A DNA stretch of 25,744 nt from CAYLWZ01 sp964585805 (GTDB lineage: Bacteria; Patescibacteriota; Minisyncoccia; Minisyncoccales; GWA2-38-27): positions 1 through 25,744 of the forward strand of contig CAZPFE010000005.1 of assembly GCA_964585805.1 (NCBI GenBank), read 5' to 3'. Below the pieces are notes generated by a model that saw only the letters and a program-made list of their open reading frames with translations, made no database searches and was not told the origin of the DNA. A program made the position numbers and the translations under genes. Positions 7,331-15,004 of the stretch are shown here, piece after piece; position 1 is the first letter of the stretch, and the number at the start of each line of letters is the position of its first letter.

Positions 7331-7654
7331 TTTTCTTAATTTAACAATTTAAATTTATATGTGATGCTAATTAATTTGGTAATGATTTGATTGTTATTAT
7401 TCCCATCCCCCTCCTCACCTCCCCCTTCCCTCTGGGAAGGGGGAGGATATGAAATAAGGAGGGGGAGGATTAAGGAGGGGGAGGGTATTTTGAATTTTGG
7501 TCATTTGAATTTATTTAGGATTTAGAATTTTGAATTTAGGATTTAATAAGTTTTGCGCTTTGCGCTGTAGTTTTGAGTTTTACACTTAAATCAGTTTTGA
7601 TTTTTGAAATTTTAACTTACAATTTAATTTTGTTACCAAAGTGGTTGGGTAGTA
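7331..7654. mobile_element. Repeat insert between gatC and gatA, possibly MITE-like
   Basis: No gene is visible. The insert carries TTTGGTAA at 7375-7382 and its reverse complement at 7633-7640 near its ends. The left end (7375-7403) matches, at most positions, the reverse complement of 14644-14672. The right end (7632-7648) matches 14661-14677 with one difference. Inside are a 13-bp-arm hairpin (7418-7446, loop TCT), purine-rich repeat tails to about 7486, and an AT-rich direct-repeat tract (GAATTTAGGATTT-like, 7495-7545). This could be a non-autonomous mobile element, but the end repeat is short and no target duplication is evident. Confidence 0.5.
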
Positions 7655-7954
7655 CTAAAGAATTGTTCTCGTCTTAAGATAATCGCCTTCTTTTTTAACA
7701 AAATTGTTTTTAATTTTCATTTTTTCTTCTTCGGACCAATTTTTTACTTCATCTTCTCTCATCCTTTCCTCCTTGATTAAAAATTTCTCTGTTGAATGAA
7801 AAGTAGGCTCAATTTTAGAAACATCTAATTCATCTAATAAACTAAAATATTCTAAAATAAAAGAAAGGTCTCTGCCAAAAATTTCTTTTTCTTCTTCACT
7901 CAGTTCTAATTTAGCAAGATTAGCAATGTGTTCAATTTCCTTTTTGTTAATCAT
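7655..7954 (-). CDS. gatC: Glutamyl-tRNA(Gln)/aspartyl-tRNA(Asn) amidotransferase subunit C
   Basis: Small GatCAB subunit that wraps around GatA and joins it to GatB. The 99 residues have the expected N-terminal two-helix region with IEHIANLAKLELSEEE, FGRDLSFILEYFSLLDELD, and the downstream strand-like segment with EPTFHS. The C-terminal end (EGDYLKTRTIL) departs from the usual FRVPKVIE-type ending. It follows mreB at 26 bp and is therefore likely part of the mreB transcript. A repeat insert separates it from gatA, which is often directly adjacent in other bacteria. Confidence 0.93.
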   Translation of the reverse strand: MINKKEIEHIANLAKLELSEEEKEIFGRDLSFILEYFSLLDELDVSKIEPTFHSTEKFLIKEERMREDEVKNWSEEEKMKIKNNFVKKEGDYLKTRTIL

Positions 7955-7980
7955 AACCTTATTTAATTATTGTTTATCTT

Positions 7981-9033
7981 CTATTTTGGTGGTTCTAAAT
8001 TTTCTGTTTCTGCTAAAGTATCTCGCAGATGATCAAGATTTTCCAAAACCATACCCGCCCCTCTTACTACTGCAGTTAAAGGATCTTCAATAACTCTTGT
8101 AGGCATTTTTATTTCTTCTTGAATTAAGATATCTAACCCTTTCAATAAACTACCCCCTCCTGACAAGTACACTCCTTTTGTCATAATATCAGCTAATAAT
8201 TCAGGAGGAGTTTCTTCTACGGTTGTTTTAACCGCCATTACAATTTGTTCTATTGACTTTTCCATTGCTTTTCTAACCTCTTCGTCAGAAATAAAAATCT
8301 CCTCTGGTAATCCAGTAATAATATTTCTTCCCCGTAACGGCATTTCTTTTTTTTCTTTTAAAGGATAAGCTGAACCAATATTAATTTTAACCGTTTCTGC
8401 TGCTCTCTCGCCTATTAATAATTTATATTCTTCTTGAGCAAAATCAATAATATCTTTATTAAGACGATCTCCAGCAACGCGTAAACTTTTAGCAACCACT
8501 ATTCCACCTAAAGAAATAACTGCTACTTCTGTCGTTCCCCCACCAATATCAACAATAAAATTCCCGCCAGCCTCTTGAACATCTAACCTCGCCCCAATTG
8601 CTGCCGCCATTGGTTCCTCTATTAAGAAAACATCGCCCGCTCCAGCATTTTTGGCAGCATCACAAACTGCTCTTTTTTCTACTTCAGTAACTCCATAAGG
8701 AATACCAACAATCACTCGCGGTCGAGGTCCTAAAATAAACTTTCTGGCATGAGATTTTTCTATAAAGTACTTCAACATCTGCTCGGTCACTTCAAAATCA
8801 GAAACAACACCATTAACTAAGGGACGAGTGGCAACAATATGGGCAGGAGTTCTTCCTACCATTTCTTTTGCTTCTTTACCAATTGCTAAAATCTGACCTG
8901 TCTTTTGATTAACAGCAACAACTGAAGGCTCGTTAATAACTATCCCCTTGTTCTGCACATAAACAAGTGAATTGGCCGTCCCCAAATCTATAGCTATATT
9001 ATTTGAAAAACGAGAAAAAAATTTATTAAGCAT
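7981..9033 (-). CDS. mreB: Rod-shape protein MreB, paralogue 1
   Basis: Actin-like ATPase that forms membrane-associated filaments steering cell-wall synthesis. The 350 residues show the phosphate-1 motif AIDLGTANSLVYV near residue 14, the phosphate-2 motif VDIGGGTTEVAV and the adenosine motif LSGGGSLLKGLD. Length matches MreB/Mbl. The N-terminal LNKFFSRF is a plausible amphipathic membrane anchor (inference). It lies 5 bp behind the M50 protease gene and 26 bp before gatC. A second MreB is encoded 2.8 kb upstream in the same direction; the two share all main motifs but have diverged in N-terminus, middle and tail. No mreC, mreD or rodA in the window. Confidence 0.97.
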   Translation of the reverse strand: MLNKFFSRFSNNIAIDLGTANSLVYVQNKGIVINEPSVVAVNQKTGQILAIGKEAKEMVGRTPAHIVATRPLVNGVVSDFEVTEQMLKYFIEKSHARKFILGPRPRVIVGIPYGVTEVEKRAVCDAAKNAGAGDVFLIEEPMAAAIGARLDVQEAGGNFIVDIGGGTTEVAVISLGGIVVAKSLRVAGDRLNKDIIDFAQEEYKLLIGERAAETVKINIGSAYPLKEKKEMPLRGRNIITGLPEEIFISDEEVRKAMEKSIEQIVMAVKTTVEETPPELLADIMTKGVYLSGGGSLLKGLDILIQEEIKMPTRVIEDPLTAVVRGAGMVLENLDHLRDTLAETENLEPPK

Positions 9034-9038
9034 AATTT

Positions 9039-10163
9039 CTAAAATAACAACTTTCCAAATTGAGAAACATCTTTAATAGTTACTAAAATAAGCAATAAAA
9101 TCAAAAAAACAAAACCAATTAAATTTATTTTTTGTTCTACTTTTTCTGGTATTTTTTTTCCAATAACAGATTCTAAAACTAAAAAAAACAACCTCCCACC
9201 GTCTAAAGCCGGAAAAGGAATAATATTAACCATCACCAAAGCCAAAGAAATCAAAGCAAGCAGATTTAAAACAGAAAACAAACCTTGAACAAGGGTAACT
9301 TTTGTCATCGCTAAAATTCCAATTGGTCCGGCAACCCCTGAAGAAAGAACCTTTATATTTTTCTTTTGAAAAGATTCTTTTATTAAATGCCCAAAAACAA
9401 CAACTGAATAATGTAACAAATTAGCAGAATGTAAAAATCCAACACTCATCTTTTCTAAAAAAGAATTATAACTAATTTCACTCATTCCAATAATACCTAT
9501 TCCTAAAGGTCCTTCTCCTTGAGGAAAAGACTCGCGAGGAATAACTTTAATCATTCTTATTTCCTCTGATTGAAAATCTTTTACTTTTAAAAGTATTTCC
9601 TTTCCTTTATTCTGATTTGTTAATTGAATAACTTTTTCAGGACTATCTACTGACTGATTATTAATGCTTAAAATAATTGTTCCTGGTTTTAACCCTATTT
9701 TTTCTGCAGGCGAATTTTTGGCAACAAAGGAGACTAAAACAAAATTCTCTTGTTTGCCAAAAGGAAAATGATAATCAAAAATTAAACTTTGTTTACTTTT
9801 AAATCCGCTAAAACCAAGAAGAAAATAAAAAATAACAACTGCTACCAAAAAATTCATTATCACTCCAGCAGACAAAATTAAGGCTTTTACTTTTACTGAT
9901 TTAGCGTTAAAACTTCGGGGATCTTTTTCATATTCTCCTTCTTTCCTTTCCTCTCCATATAAACGAACAAAACCGCCAAACGGGATAAGATTAAAAGAAT
10001 ATATTGTCTCCCCTTTTTTAATTCCCCAAATTCGCGGAGGATAACCAATCCCAAACTCTTCAACTTTAACACCTGTTTTTTTGGCTACAATAAAATGCCC
10101 AAATTCATGAGAAATAACCAAAAAACTTAAAATTAAAATAGTAACAAAAATAGACAAAAACAT
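9039..10163 (-). CDS. rseP: Membrane-embedded zinc metalloprotease, RseP/site-2 type (M50)
   Basis: Intramembrane protease; relatives cleave membrane-bound anti-sigma factors or remnant signal peptides. About 374 residues from the ATG at 10163; an in-frame GTG at 10169 is also possible, but AGAAG lies 5 nt before the ATG. The first membrane helix carries the zinc motif HEFGH (residues 19-23), followed by the GFGG-type loop (LIPFGGFVRLYG). A PDZ domain lies in the middle (around 150-215, with SPAEKIGLKPGTIILSINN). The third conserved helix has NIIPFPALDGG, supplying the Asp zinc ligand, and a last helix is near the C-terminus. Only one PDZ domain is evident, versus two in E. coli RseP. No anti-sigma partner is visible here, so the substrate is unknown. 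Confidence 0.95.
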   Translation of the reverse strand: MFLSIFVTILILSFLVISHEFGHFIVAKKTGVKVEEFGIGYPPRIWGIKKGETIYSFNLIPFGGFVRLYGEERKEGEYEKDPRSFNAKSVKVKALILSAGVIMNFLVAVVIFYFLLGFSGFKSKQSLIFDYHFPFGKQENFVLVSFVAKNSPAEKIGLKPGTIILSINNQSVDSPEKVIQLTNQNKGKEILLKVKDFQSEEIRMIKVIPRESFPQGEGPLGIGIIGMSEISYNSFLEKMSVGFLHSANLLHYSVVVFGHLIKESFQKKNIKVLSSGVAGPIGILAMTKVTLVQGLFSVLNLLALISLALVMVNIIPFPALDGGRLFFLVLESVIGKKIPEKVEQKINLIGFVFLILLLILVTIKDVSQFGKLLF

Positions 10164-10222
10164 AATCACTTCTTTTAATAAAAGTTACTACTAAAAATCA
10201 GAAAAATATTTTTTACTAAATC

Positions 10223-10783
10223 TTACCCCTCTATTTCTGCCTTTTTTCTTTCTCCTATTTCTTTAATTTTTCCATTATATTTATCTATCAAATCTTGAAG
10301 CTCATCTTTTGCCTTAAACTTATCATCTTCTCTAATCTCTCCTTTCTGGGCAGCATCTTTAATCTTATTCCATGCTTCTTCTCTCCACCGCCTAATAGTC
10401 CTTCTTGCCTCTTCCTGTTTTTCTGAAACTAATCTCACCAATTCCCGACGATATTCTTCAGTTAATGAAGGTAGAGTAATCCTGATTACTTCTTTATCAA
10501 CAATCGGAGAAATTCCTAAAGAAGATTGAGAAATAGCCTTTTCAATGCCTTCAATATAAGATTTGTCCCAAGGTTGAATTAAAATTTCCCGCGGACTGGG
10601 TGAAGAAATTGCGGCTAATTGTTTTAAAGGAAACTTTTGTCCGAAACAATCTACTATTATATTTTCAACTAAAGAAGGAGTAGCCCTGCTTGTCCTTATT
10701 CCTGCCATTTCTCTTTCTAAAAAATTAATAACTTTCTCCATTTCTGGTTCTATTTTTTTAATAATCTCTTTATAATCTTCCAT
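10223..10783 (-). CDS. frr: Ribosome recycling factor
   Basis: Splits post-termination ribosomes together with EF-G. The 186 residues have normal length and the RRF pattern: MAGIRTSRATPSLVENI near residue 26, the FPLKQLAAIS segment, PWDKSYIEGIEKAI, and the C-terminal helix region with RRELVRLVSEKQEEAR and NKIKDAAQKGEIREDDKFKAKDELQ. Start ATG at 10783. It has its own likely promoter at 10830-10858, so it can be expressed apart from the upstream genes. In many bacteria frr sits near pyrH and tsf; here it is between holB-like and rseP. Confidence 0.98.
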   Translation of the reverse strand: MEDYKEIIKKIEPEMEKVINFLEREMAGIRTSRATPSLVENIIVDCFGQKFPLKQLAAISSPSPREILIQPWDKSYIEGIEKAISQSSLGISPIVDKEVIRITLPSLTEEYRRELVRLVSEKQEEARRTIRRWREEAWNKIKDAAQKGEIREDDKFKAKDELQDLIDKYNGKIKEIGERKKAEIEG

Positions 10784-10829
10784 AATTTTTAATTTTTTAA
10801 ATTTTTAATATTTAATAAATTATCTCTTA

Positions 10830-10858
10830 AATATACCAAAAATTTTTGTCTCTGTCGA
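10830..10858 (-). promoter_or_regulatory. Promoter of frr-rseP-mreB-gatC
   Basis: -35 TCGACA (10858-10853), 17-bp spacer, -10 TATATT (10835-10830), reading leftwards, in the 81-bp gap before frr. It gives a leader of about 40 nt. The -35 box differs from consensus at one base. Confidence 0.55.
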
Positions 10859-10864
10859 CAACAA

Positions 10865-11857
10865 CTAAAAACTTAAAAGTAAATTTTCAAAAACCAATTT
10901 TAAATTTAAATTATAATTAGAAAGCAAAAATTTTATTTTTTGAATCCTTTTAATAACCTTAACAATTTCTTCTGGTTTTTTTTCTAAAAACTTATCATTT
11001 TTTAAATTTTCTAACCTTATTATGGAGAATAAATTTTTACTTAAATCACCTTTTTCTCTCTCTAATTGACTAATAAAAATTAAACGTAAATAAATCAACC
11101 AACTATCTAAAATATCTTCTAATGTCTCAGGAGATAAATTAGAAAGCCCCTTTACATAGTCAAATCGAGTAATCAAATCTGATTGATAAAAATTTAAAAA
11201 ATCTAATATCGCTTTTTTTTCTTTATTTAAATTATCATCTTTAAAAAGATTAATTGCCCTGCCAGGTCTGCCAAAAGAAAGAAAAGAAATTTCGGCAGCT
11301 TTCTTTGTATCTTTAAATCTCTCTATTAATTTCTTTTCTATTTCTTGCCTTGGGACTAAAAAAAAATTAAGACGATATAAACGAGAAATAATGGTTGGCA
11401 AAAGCATATCTGGATAAGAAGTAATCAAAAAAATCATACTCTGAGAAGAGGGCTCTTCTAAAAATTTCAAAAAAGCATTTTGAGCAGACTTATTCATTAA
11501 ATGAGCATTATCAATTACAGCAAATCTAAACGAAGAAGAGTACGGATGAAGAGACATTTTATTTATCAAGTCTCTTATTTGAGAAATTTTAATTTCTTTT
11601 CCTTGAGGATTTATTAATATCACATCAGGAAAGATATTTTTCTCAATATCCCGACAATTCTTACAAGACAAACAAGGATTTTCCGCCTTTGGGTTAATAT
11701 TCAAACAATTTAAAAATTTTATAAAATGTAAAGCAACTGTTCTTTTTCCTATTTTTTCTGGGCCAGCAAATAAAATTGACTGAGGAATATCTTTTATTTT
11801 TGCCAAGTTGACTAAAAATTCCCATTGTTTTTGATGTCCAATAATCATAATCTTCAT
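10865..11857 (-). CDS. holB: DNA polymerase III delta-prime subunit-like clamp-loader ATPase
   Basis: AAA+ protein of the clamp loader that places the sliding clamp on DNA. The 330 residues begin with IIGHQKQWEFL, typical of the family. The P-loop-like motif GPEKIGKRT (32-40) has Arg where Ser/Thr normally coordinates magnesium, and the Walker B region is VIDNAHLMN. The SRC sensor motif reads SRLYRL. This fits a delta-prime type subunit that does not hydrolyse ATP. A four-cysteine zinc module is present (C51, C62, C65, C68). The C-terminal collar domain is helical. ATG at 11857 with AGGAG inside the end of mreB paralogue 2; an ATG three codons later is an alternative. Confidence 0.88.
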   Translation of the reverse strand: MKIMIIGHQKQWEFLVNLAKIKDIPQSILFAGPEKIGKRTVALHFIKFLNCLNINPKAENPCLSCKNCRDIEKNIFPDVILINPQGKEIKISQIRDLINKMSLHPYSSSFRFAVIDNAHLMNKSAQNAFLKFLEEPSSQSMIFLITSYPDMLLPTIISRLYRLNFFLVPRQEIEKKLIERFKDTKKAAEISFLSFGRPGRAINLFKDDNLNKEKKAILDFLNFYQSDLITRFDYVKGLSNLSPETLEDILDSWLIYLRLIFISQLEREKGDLSKNLFSIIRLENLKNDKFLEKKPEEIVKVIKRIQKIKFLLSNYNLNLKLVFENLLLSF

Positions 11858-11865
11858 TCTTTTAT

Positions 11866-12888
11866 TTATCTCCTCATCATTATACTTTTCTTATAAACTT
11901 CCAAATTCTCTAAAACTATACCTGTTCCTTTGGCTACACAAAGCAGAGGATCGCTGGCAATAAAACAAGGAACACCTACTGATTTGGATATTCTTTCATC
12001 AATATTTTCTAACAATGCTCCTCCTCCTGAAATTACTAATCCTTTATCCATAATATCTGCCGATAATTCAGGAGGAGTATTTCTTAAAACCATTTTTATA
12101 GCTTGAACTATTTCATCTAATTTGTCTGAAATTGCTTCTAAAACTTCATTAGAAGAAACTTTAACATTTCTCGGCAAACCAGAAACAAAATCTCTTCCTC
12201 TAATTTCTATTGTTTTTTGTTTTTTAAGGGGAACTGCTGTCCCAACCTTGATTTTAACTTCTTCGGCAGTCTGTTCGCCAATAGCCAAATTATATTTCCT
12301 TCTAATATAATCTGCAATTGCGGCGTCCAATTTATCTCCTCCCACTCTTAAAGATTGATCAGTTACTATTCCACCTAAAGAAATTACTGCTATTTCCGAA
12401 GTACCACCCCCAATATCAACTATCATATGTCCTGAACAAGAATTAATAGGAATACCTGCTCCAATAGCGGCTAAAATCGGCTCTTTAGCAACATATACTG
12501 CTTTTGCTCCAGCTGATATTCCTGCTTCTATTACTGCTCGCTTTTCAGTTGAAGTTATTCCTGCAGGGACACCTATCAATAATTCTGGCTTTAAAAATCC
12601 AAAATTTATTCCTTTTGCTTTTTTTATAAAATAACGAAGCATTGCTTCAGCTACCCGATAATCAGCAATAACCCCATCCTGAAGAGGTCTATAAACTCTA
12701 ATACTATCTGGCGTCCTACCAGTCATTTCTTTTGCTTCTTTCCCAACTGCTAAAATTTTATTTTCCAAAACAGAAACAGCAACCACAGAAGGTTCATAAA
12801 GAATAGTTCCTTTTTTAGGAGTAAAAACAACTGAATTGCAAGTTCCTAAATCAATACCAATTTTTTTAATAAACATATTATCTAACAA
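11866..12888 (-). CDS. mreB2: Rod-shape protein MreB, paralogue 2
   Basis: Second actin-like MreB-family protein in this window, 340 residues. It has KKIGIDLGTCNSVVFTP at the N-terminus, the phosphate-2 motif VDIGGGTSEIAVISLGGIV and the adenosine motif ISGGGALLENID. Compared with paralogue 1 it keeps EPSVVAV, GKEAKEM.GRTP and RPL.DGV..D but has a shorter N-terminus (LDNMFIKK) and a basic end (KKSIMMRR). It lies 12 bp behind murA and 8 bp before the delta-prime gene, so wall-precursor synthesis and cytoskeleton appear co-expressed. Whether it co-polymerises with paralogue 1 or has its own role, as Mbl and MreBH do in Bacillus, cannot be told from sequence. Confidence 0.95.
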   Translation of the reverse strand: MLDNMFIKKIGIDLGTCNSVVFTPKKGTILYEPSVVAVSVLENKILAVGKEAKEMTGRTPDSIRVYRPLQDGVIADYRVAEAMLRYFIKKAKGINFGFLKPELLIGVPAGITSTEKRAVIEAGISAGAKAVYVAKEPILAAIGAGIPINSCSGHMIVDIGGGTSEIAVISLGGIVTDQSLRVGGDKLDAAIADYIRRKYNLAIGEQTAEEVKIKVGTAVPLKKQKTIEIRGRDFVSGLPRNVKVSSNEVLEAISDKLDEIVQAIKMVLRNTPPELSADIMDKGLVISGGGALLENIDERISKSVGVPCFIASDPLLCVAKGTGIVLENLEVYKKSIMMRR

Positions 12889-12899
12889 AAATTATTTTA

Positions 12900-14240
12900 C
12901 TATTTCTCTTCTACTCTTTTAATGTCTGCCCCTAATTGTTGTAATCTCTCTTCTATCTTTTCATATCCTCTATCTATCTGGTAAATATTCTCAATAATTG
13001 TTTCGCCTTTAGCCACTAAGCCAGCCGTAATTAACGCTGCTCCTGCCCTTAAATCAGGACTAGCAAACCTAATTCCTGTTAGCTTCGTGGGTCCATAAAC
13101 TATTGACCGATGAGGATCACAAAAAATAATCTTTGCTCCCATTTTATTTAACTCTTCAAGATATTTAAATCTCCCTTCATATAAAGGATCATGAATCAAA
13201 GTAGGACCTCGCGATTGAGTGGCTAAAACACCTAACTCTGGCTGAAGATCAGAATGAATTCCTGGATAAGGCAAACTTTGAATCTTGTCCATTTTTAGAA
13301 TGCCTGAAGGAAAAATTTTTATTGTTTTTTCATCTAAAATTTTAAATTTTGCCCCAAAATCCTTTAGTCGCTTCAAAAATAAATCTAAAAAGTTCAATTC
13401 ACTTTCTTTAATTACTACTTCTCCTTGAGTTGCTAAAGCCATTATTATAAAAGTGCCTGTTTCTATTGGATCAGAAATGATTTTATATTCAAACCCCTCC
13501 AACTTTTTTTTACCAATAATTTCTATTTTGTTTCCTCCTCTTATCTTTATCTCAACACCCATTCTTCTAAGAACTTTAACTAACTCTTGAACTTGATAAT
13601 CCTCATCAGCTATTTTTAATATAGTCTTTCTTTCTGACAAGGCAGTAAAAAGCAGAACATTCTCTGTTGCTGTTACACTAAATTCTTTTAAAATAACTTC
13701 TCTTGTTGTCTGCTTGTTTTCTTTAACAATAAAAGAAGCTGTATAAAAAGAAGGAATAAAATTTTCTTTTTTTTGAAAATAAAAAAACTTACCATTCTCT
13801 TCTTTTTCAATTCCTAAACCAGATACTTGAATACCTAATTGTTCAAAAGCATCCAAATGGGTATCAATTGGCCGAGCTCCAATTACACAACCTCCCGGCG
13901 GAGGAAATTTAATCCTACCAAAACGCGCCAAAAGAGGACCAACTAAAAGAATTGCTCCTCGAAAAAATTTAATTATATCAAAAGGAATATTTTCGGGATT
14001 AACCTGAGAAGTATTAACTTTAATTCTTCTTTTTCCAAGCCAATCAACTTTAACCCCCATTCCCTCCATTACTTTAAGCATCTTAAAAACATCCTCAATT
14101 AAAGGAAGATTATCAATAAAACAATCTTCATCAGTTAAAAGAGAAGCCGCTAAAACAGGAAAGGCAACATTCTTTGCTCCTCTTATTTCTATCTCTCCTT
14201 TTAACTGATTGCCTCCTTTGATGACAAATTTATCCTTCAT
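12900..14240 (-). CDS. murA: UDP-N-acetylglucosamine 1-carboxyvinyltransferase MurA
   Basis: First committed step of peptidoglycan synthesis: transfer of enolpyruvate from PEP to UDP-GlcNAc. The 446 residues are somewhat longer than the usual 420 or so. Conserved elements are RGAKN (Lys23), the catalytic loop PPGGCVIGARPIDTHLD with Cys118, and the late motif ASPDLRAGAALITAGLVA. The catalytic Cys is retained rather than the Asp seen in fosfomycin-insensitive enzymes. The extra length sits largely around residues 150-185 in an aromatic and Lys/Glu-rich stretch (ENGKFFYFQKKENF), an insertion of unknown meaning. First gene of the wall/shape run, with a promoter 27 nt or so upstream. Confidence 0.97.
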   Translation of the reverse strand: MKDKFVIKGGNQLKGEIEIRGAKNVAFPVLAASLLTDEDCFIDNLPLIEDVFKMLKVMEGMGVKVDWLGKRRIKVNTSQVNPENIPFDIIKFFRGAILLVGPLLARFGRIKFPPPGGCVIGARPIDTHLDAFEQLGIQVSGLGIEKEENGKFFYFQKKENFIPSFYTASFIVKENKQTTREVILKEFSVTATENVLLFTALSERKTILKIADEDYQVQELVKVLRRMGVEIKIRGGNKIEIIGKKKLEGFEYKIISDPIETGTFIIMALATQGEVVIKESELNFLDLFLKRLKDFGAKFKILDEKTIKIFPSGILKMDKIQSLPYPGIHSDLQPELGVLATQSRGPTLIHDPLYEGRFKYLEELNKMGAKIIFCDPHRSIVYGPTKLTGIRFASPDLRAGAALITAGLVAKGETIIENIYQIDRGYEKIEERLQQLGADIKRVEEK

Positions 14241-14273
14241 TCTAAACCCGGATTTATTTTTGCGCTATTCGTT

Positions 14274-14302
14274 ATTTTAAATTAAAACCAAAGAAAAAAC
14301 AA
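14274..14302 (-). promoter_or_regulatory. Promoter of murA
   Basis: -35 TTGTTT (14302-14297), 17-bp spacer, -10 TAAAAT (14279-14274), reading leftwards. Transcription would start near 14267, about 27 nt before the murA ATG. No strong ribosome binding site follows. Confidence 0.5.
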
Positions 14303-14349
14303 GAGATTACTTTCTCCTTATATTTATTCAGAATTTCACAAGGAGTTCA

Positions 14350-14400
14350 GGGCAAGGTCTGCCCTTGACAAAAACTTTGGGCAGGGGCAGATCTTGCCCT
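14350..14400. repeat. Paired inverted 15-16 bp repeats (GGGCAAG type)
   Basis: GGGCAAGGTCTGCCC (14350-14364) and GGGGCAGATCTTGCCC (14384-14399) form a long hairpin with one wobble pair. The left copy extends to 18 bases identical, in reverse complement, to 5095-5112. Confidence 0.8.
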
Positions 14401-14467
14401 ATACTTGAACAACCAAAAATCCAAAATACTCTCCCTCACCTTAATCCCCCCTCTTTACTTCCTCCTC

Positions 14468-14563
14468 TCCTCCCCCTTTCCTTTGGGAAGGGGGAGGAAA
14501 AAGGAGGGGGATGGGAATAAAAACCTCCCCCTCCTTAATCCTCCCCCTCCAGAGGAGGGGGAG
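14468..14563 (-). repeat. 96-bp hairpin repeat block, inverted partner of 5207-5302
   Basis: Hairpins at 14469-14497 (one mismatch in the arm, loop TTT on plus) and 14540-14564 (11-bp arms, loop AGA on plus). Read on the minus strand the block equals 5207-5302 except for two bases. Around it, 14241-15004 holds no gene: a copy of the repeat end at 14644-14677, AT-rich DNA, and two further inverted repeats at 14730-14767 and 14802-14834. Confidence 0.9.
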
Positions 14564-14729
14564 GAAATATAGAGAGAATATACCCTCCTTATTTAAAGAA
14601 GAAGGATTGAAAATAAAAAAGAAAGATAAGATGAAAAAGGGGAATAATACCAATCAAACCGTTACCAAAGTAGTTGGCAATGACAATTAAGAAAATACTT
14701 AAAAATTCCCGTTTAAATTTTTAGTTTAA

Positions 14730-14767
14730 AAAATATTCCAACATTCTGCAGAATATTGGAATATTTT
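14730..14767. repeat. 38-nt near-perfect palindrome
   Basis: The sequence centres on TTCTGCAGAA. It pairs 18 of 19 positions on each side with no unpaired loop; the single mismatch is at 14742/14755. It lies between the divergent murA and PEGA genes, some 240 bp upstream of the latter. It could be a cruciform site, a dimeric regulator site or a relic of an insertion. Confidence 0.75.
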
Positions 14768-14801
14768 GTTTAAAGTTGAGAAGAAAAAATACATCTCAAA
14801 A

Positions 14802-14834
14802 ACTGTGGCGAAAGCCAAAAACCTCCGCCACAGT
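14802..14834. repeat. 9-bp-arm hairpin, orientation unclear
   Basis: Arms ACTGTGGCG (14802-14810) and CGCCACAGT (14826-14834) with a 15-nt loop that includes a smaller GGCGAAAGCC turn. On the minus strand TTTTGAG follows, so it resembles a weak terminator for leftward transcription, but no gene ends there. Confidence 0.5.
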
Positions 14835-14946
14835 AAATCTTAAATTTTAAATCTGAAATCGCTAATTTCAATAAATATCTATGAATATCAATATTTTTTC
14901 AAAATTTAATCATTTTTTATATTCAACCTTTAAACAGATAAAAAGT

Positions 14947-14974
14947 TTGCGGATTAATAATTTTAAGGTATTAT
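14947..14974 (+). promoter_or_regulatory. Possible promoter of the PEGA gene
   Basis: -35 TTGCGG (14947-14952), 16-bp spacer, -10 TATTAT (14969-14974), about 30 nt before the ATG at 15005. The -35 box is poor, the -10 box good. Confidence 0.4.
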
Positions 14975-15004
14975 ATAAAAACAAAACCAAAAAATTTACT
15001 TCAT

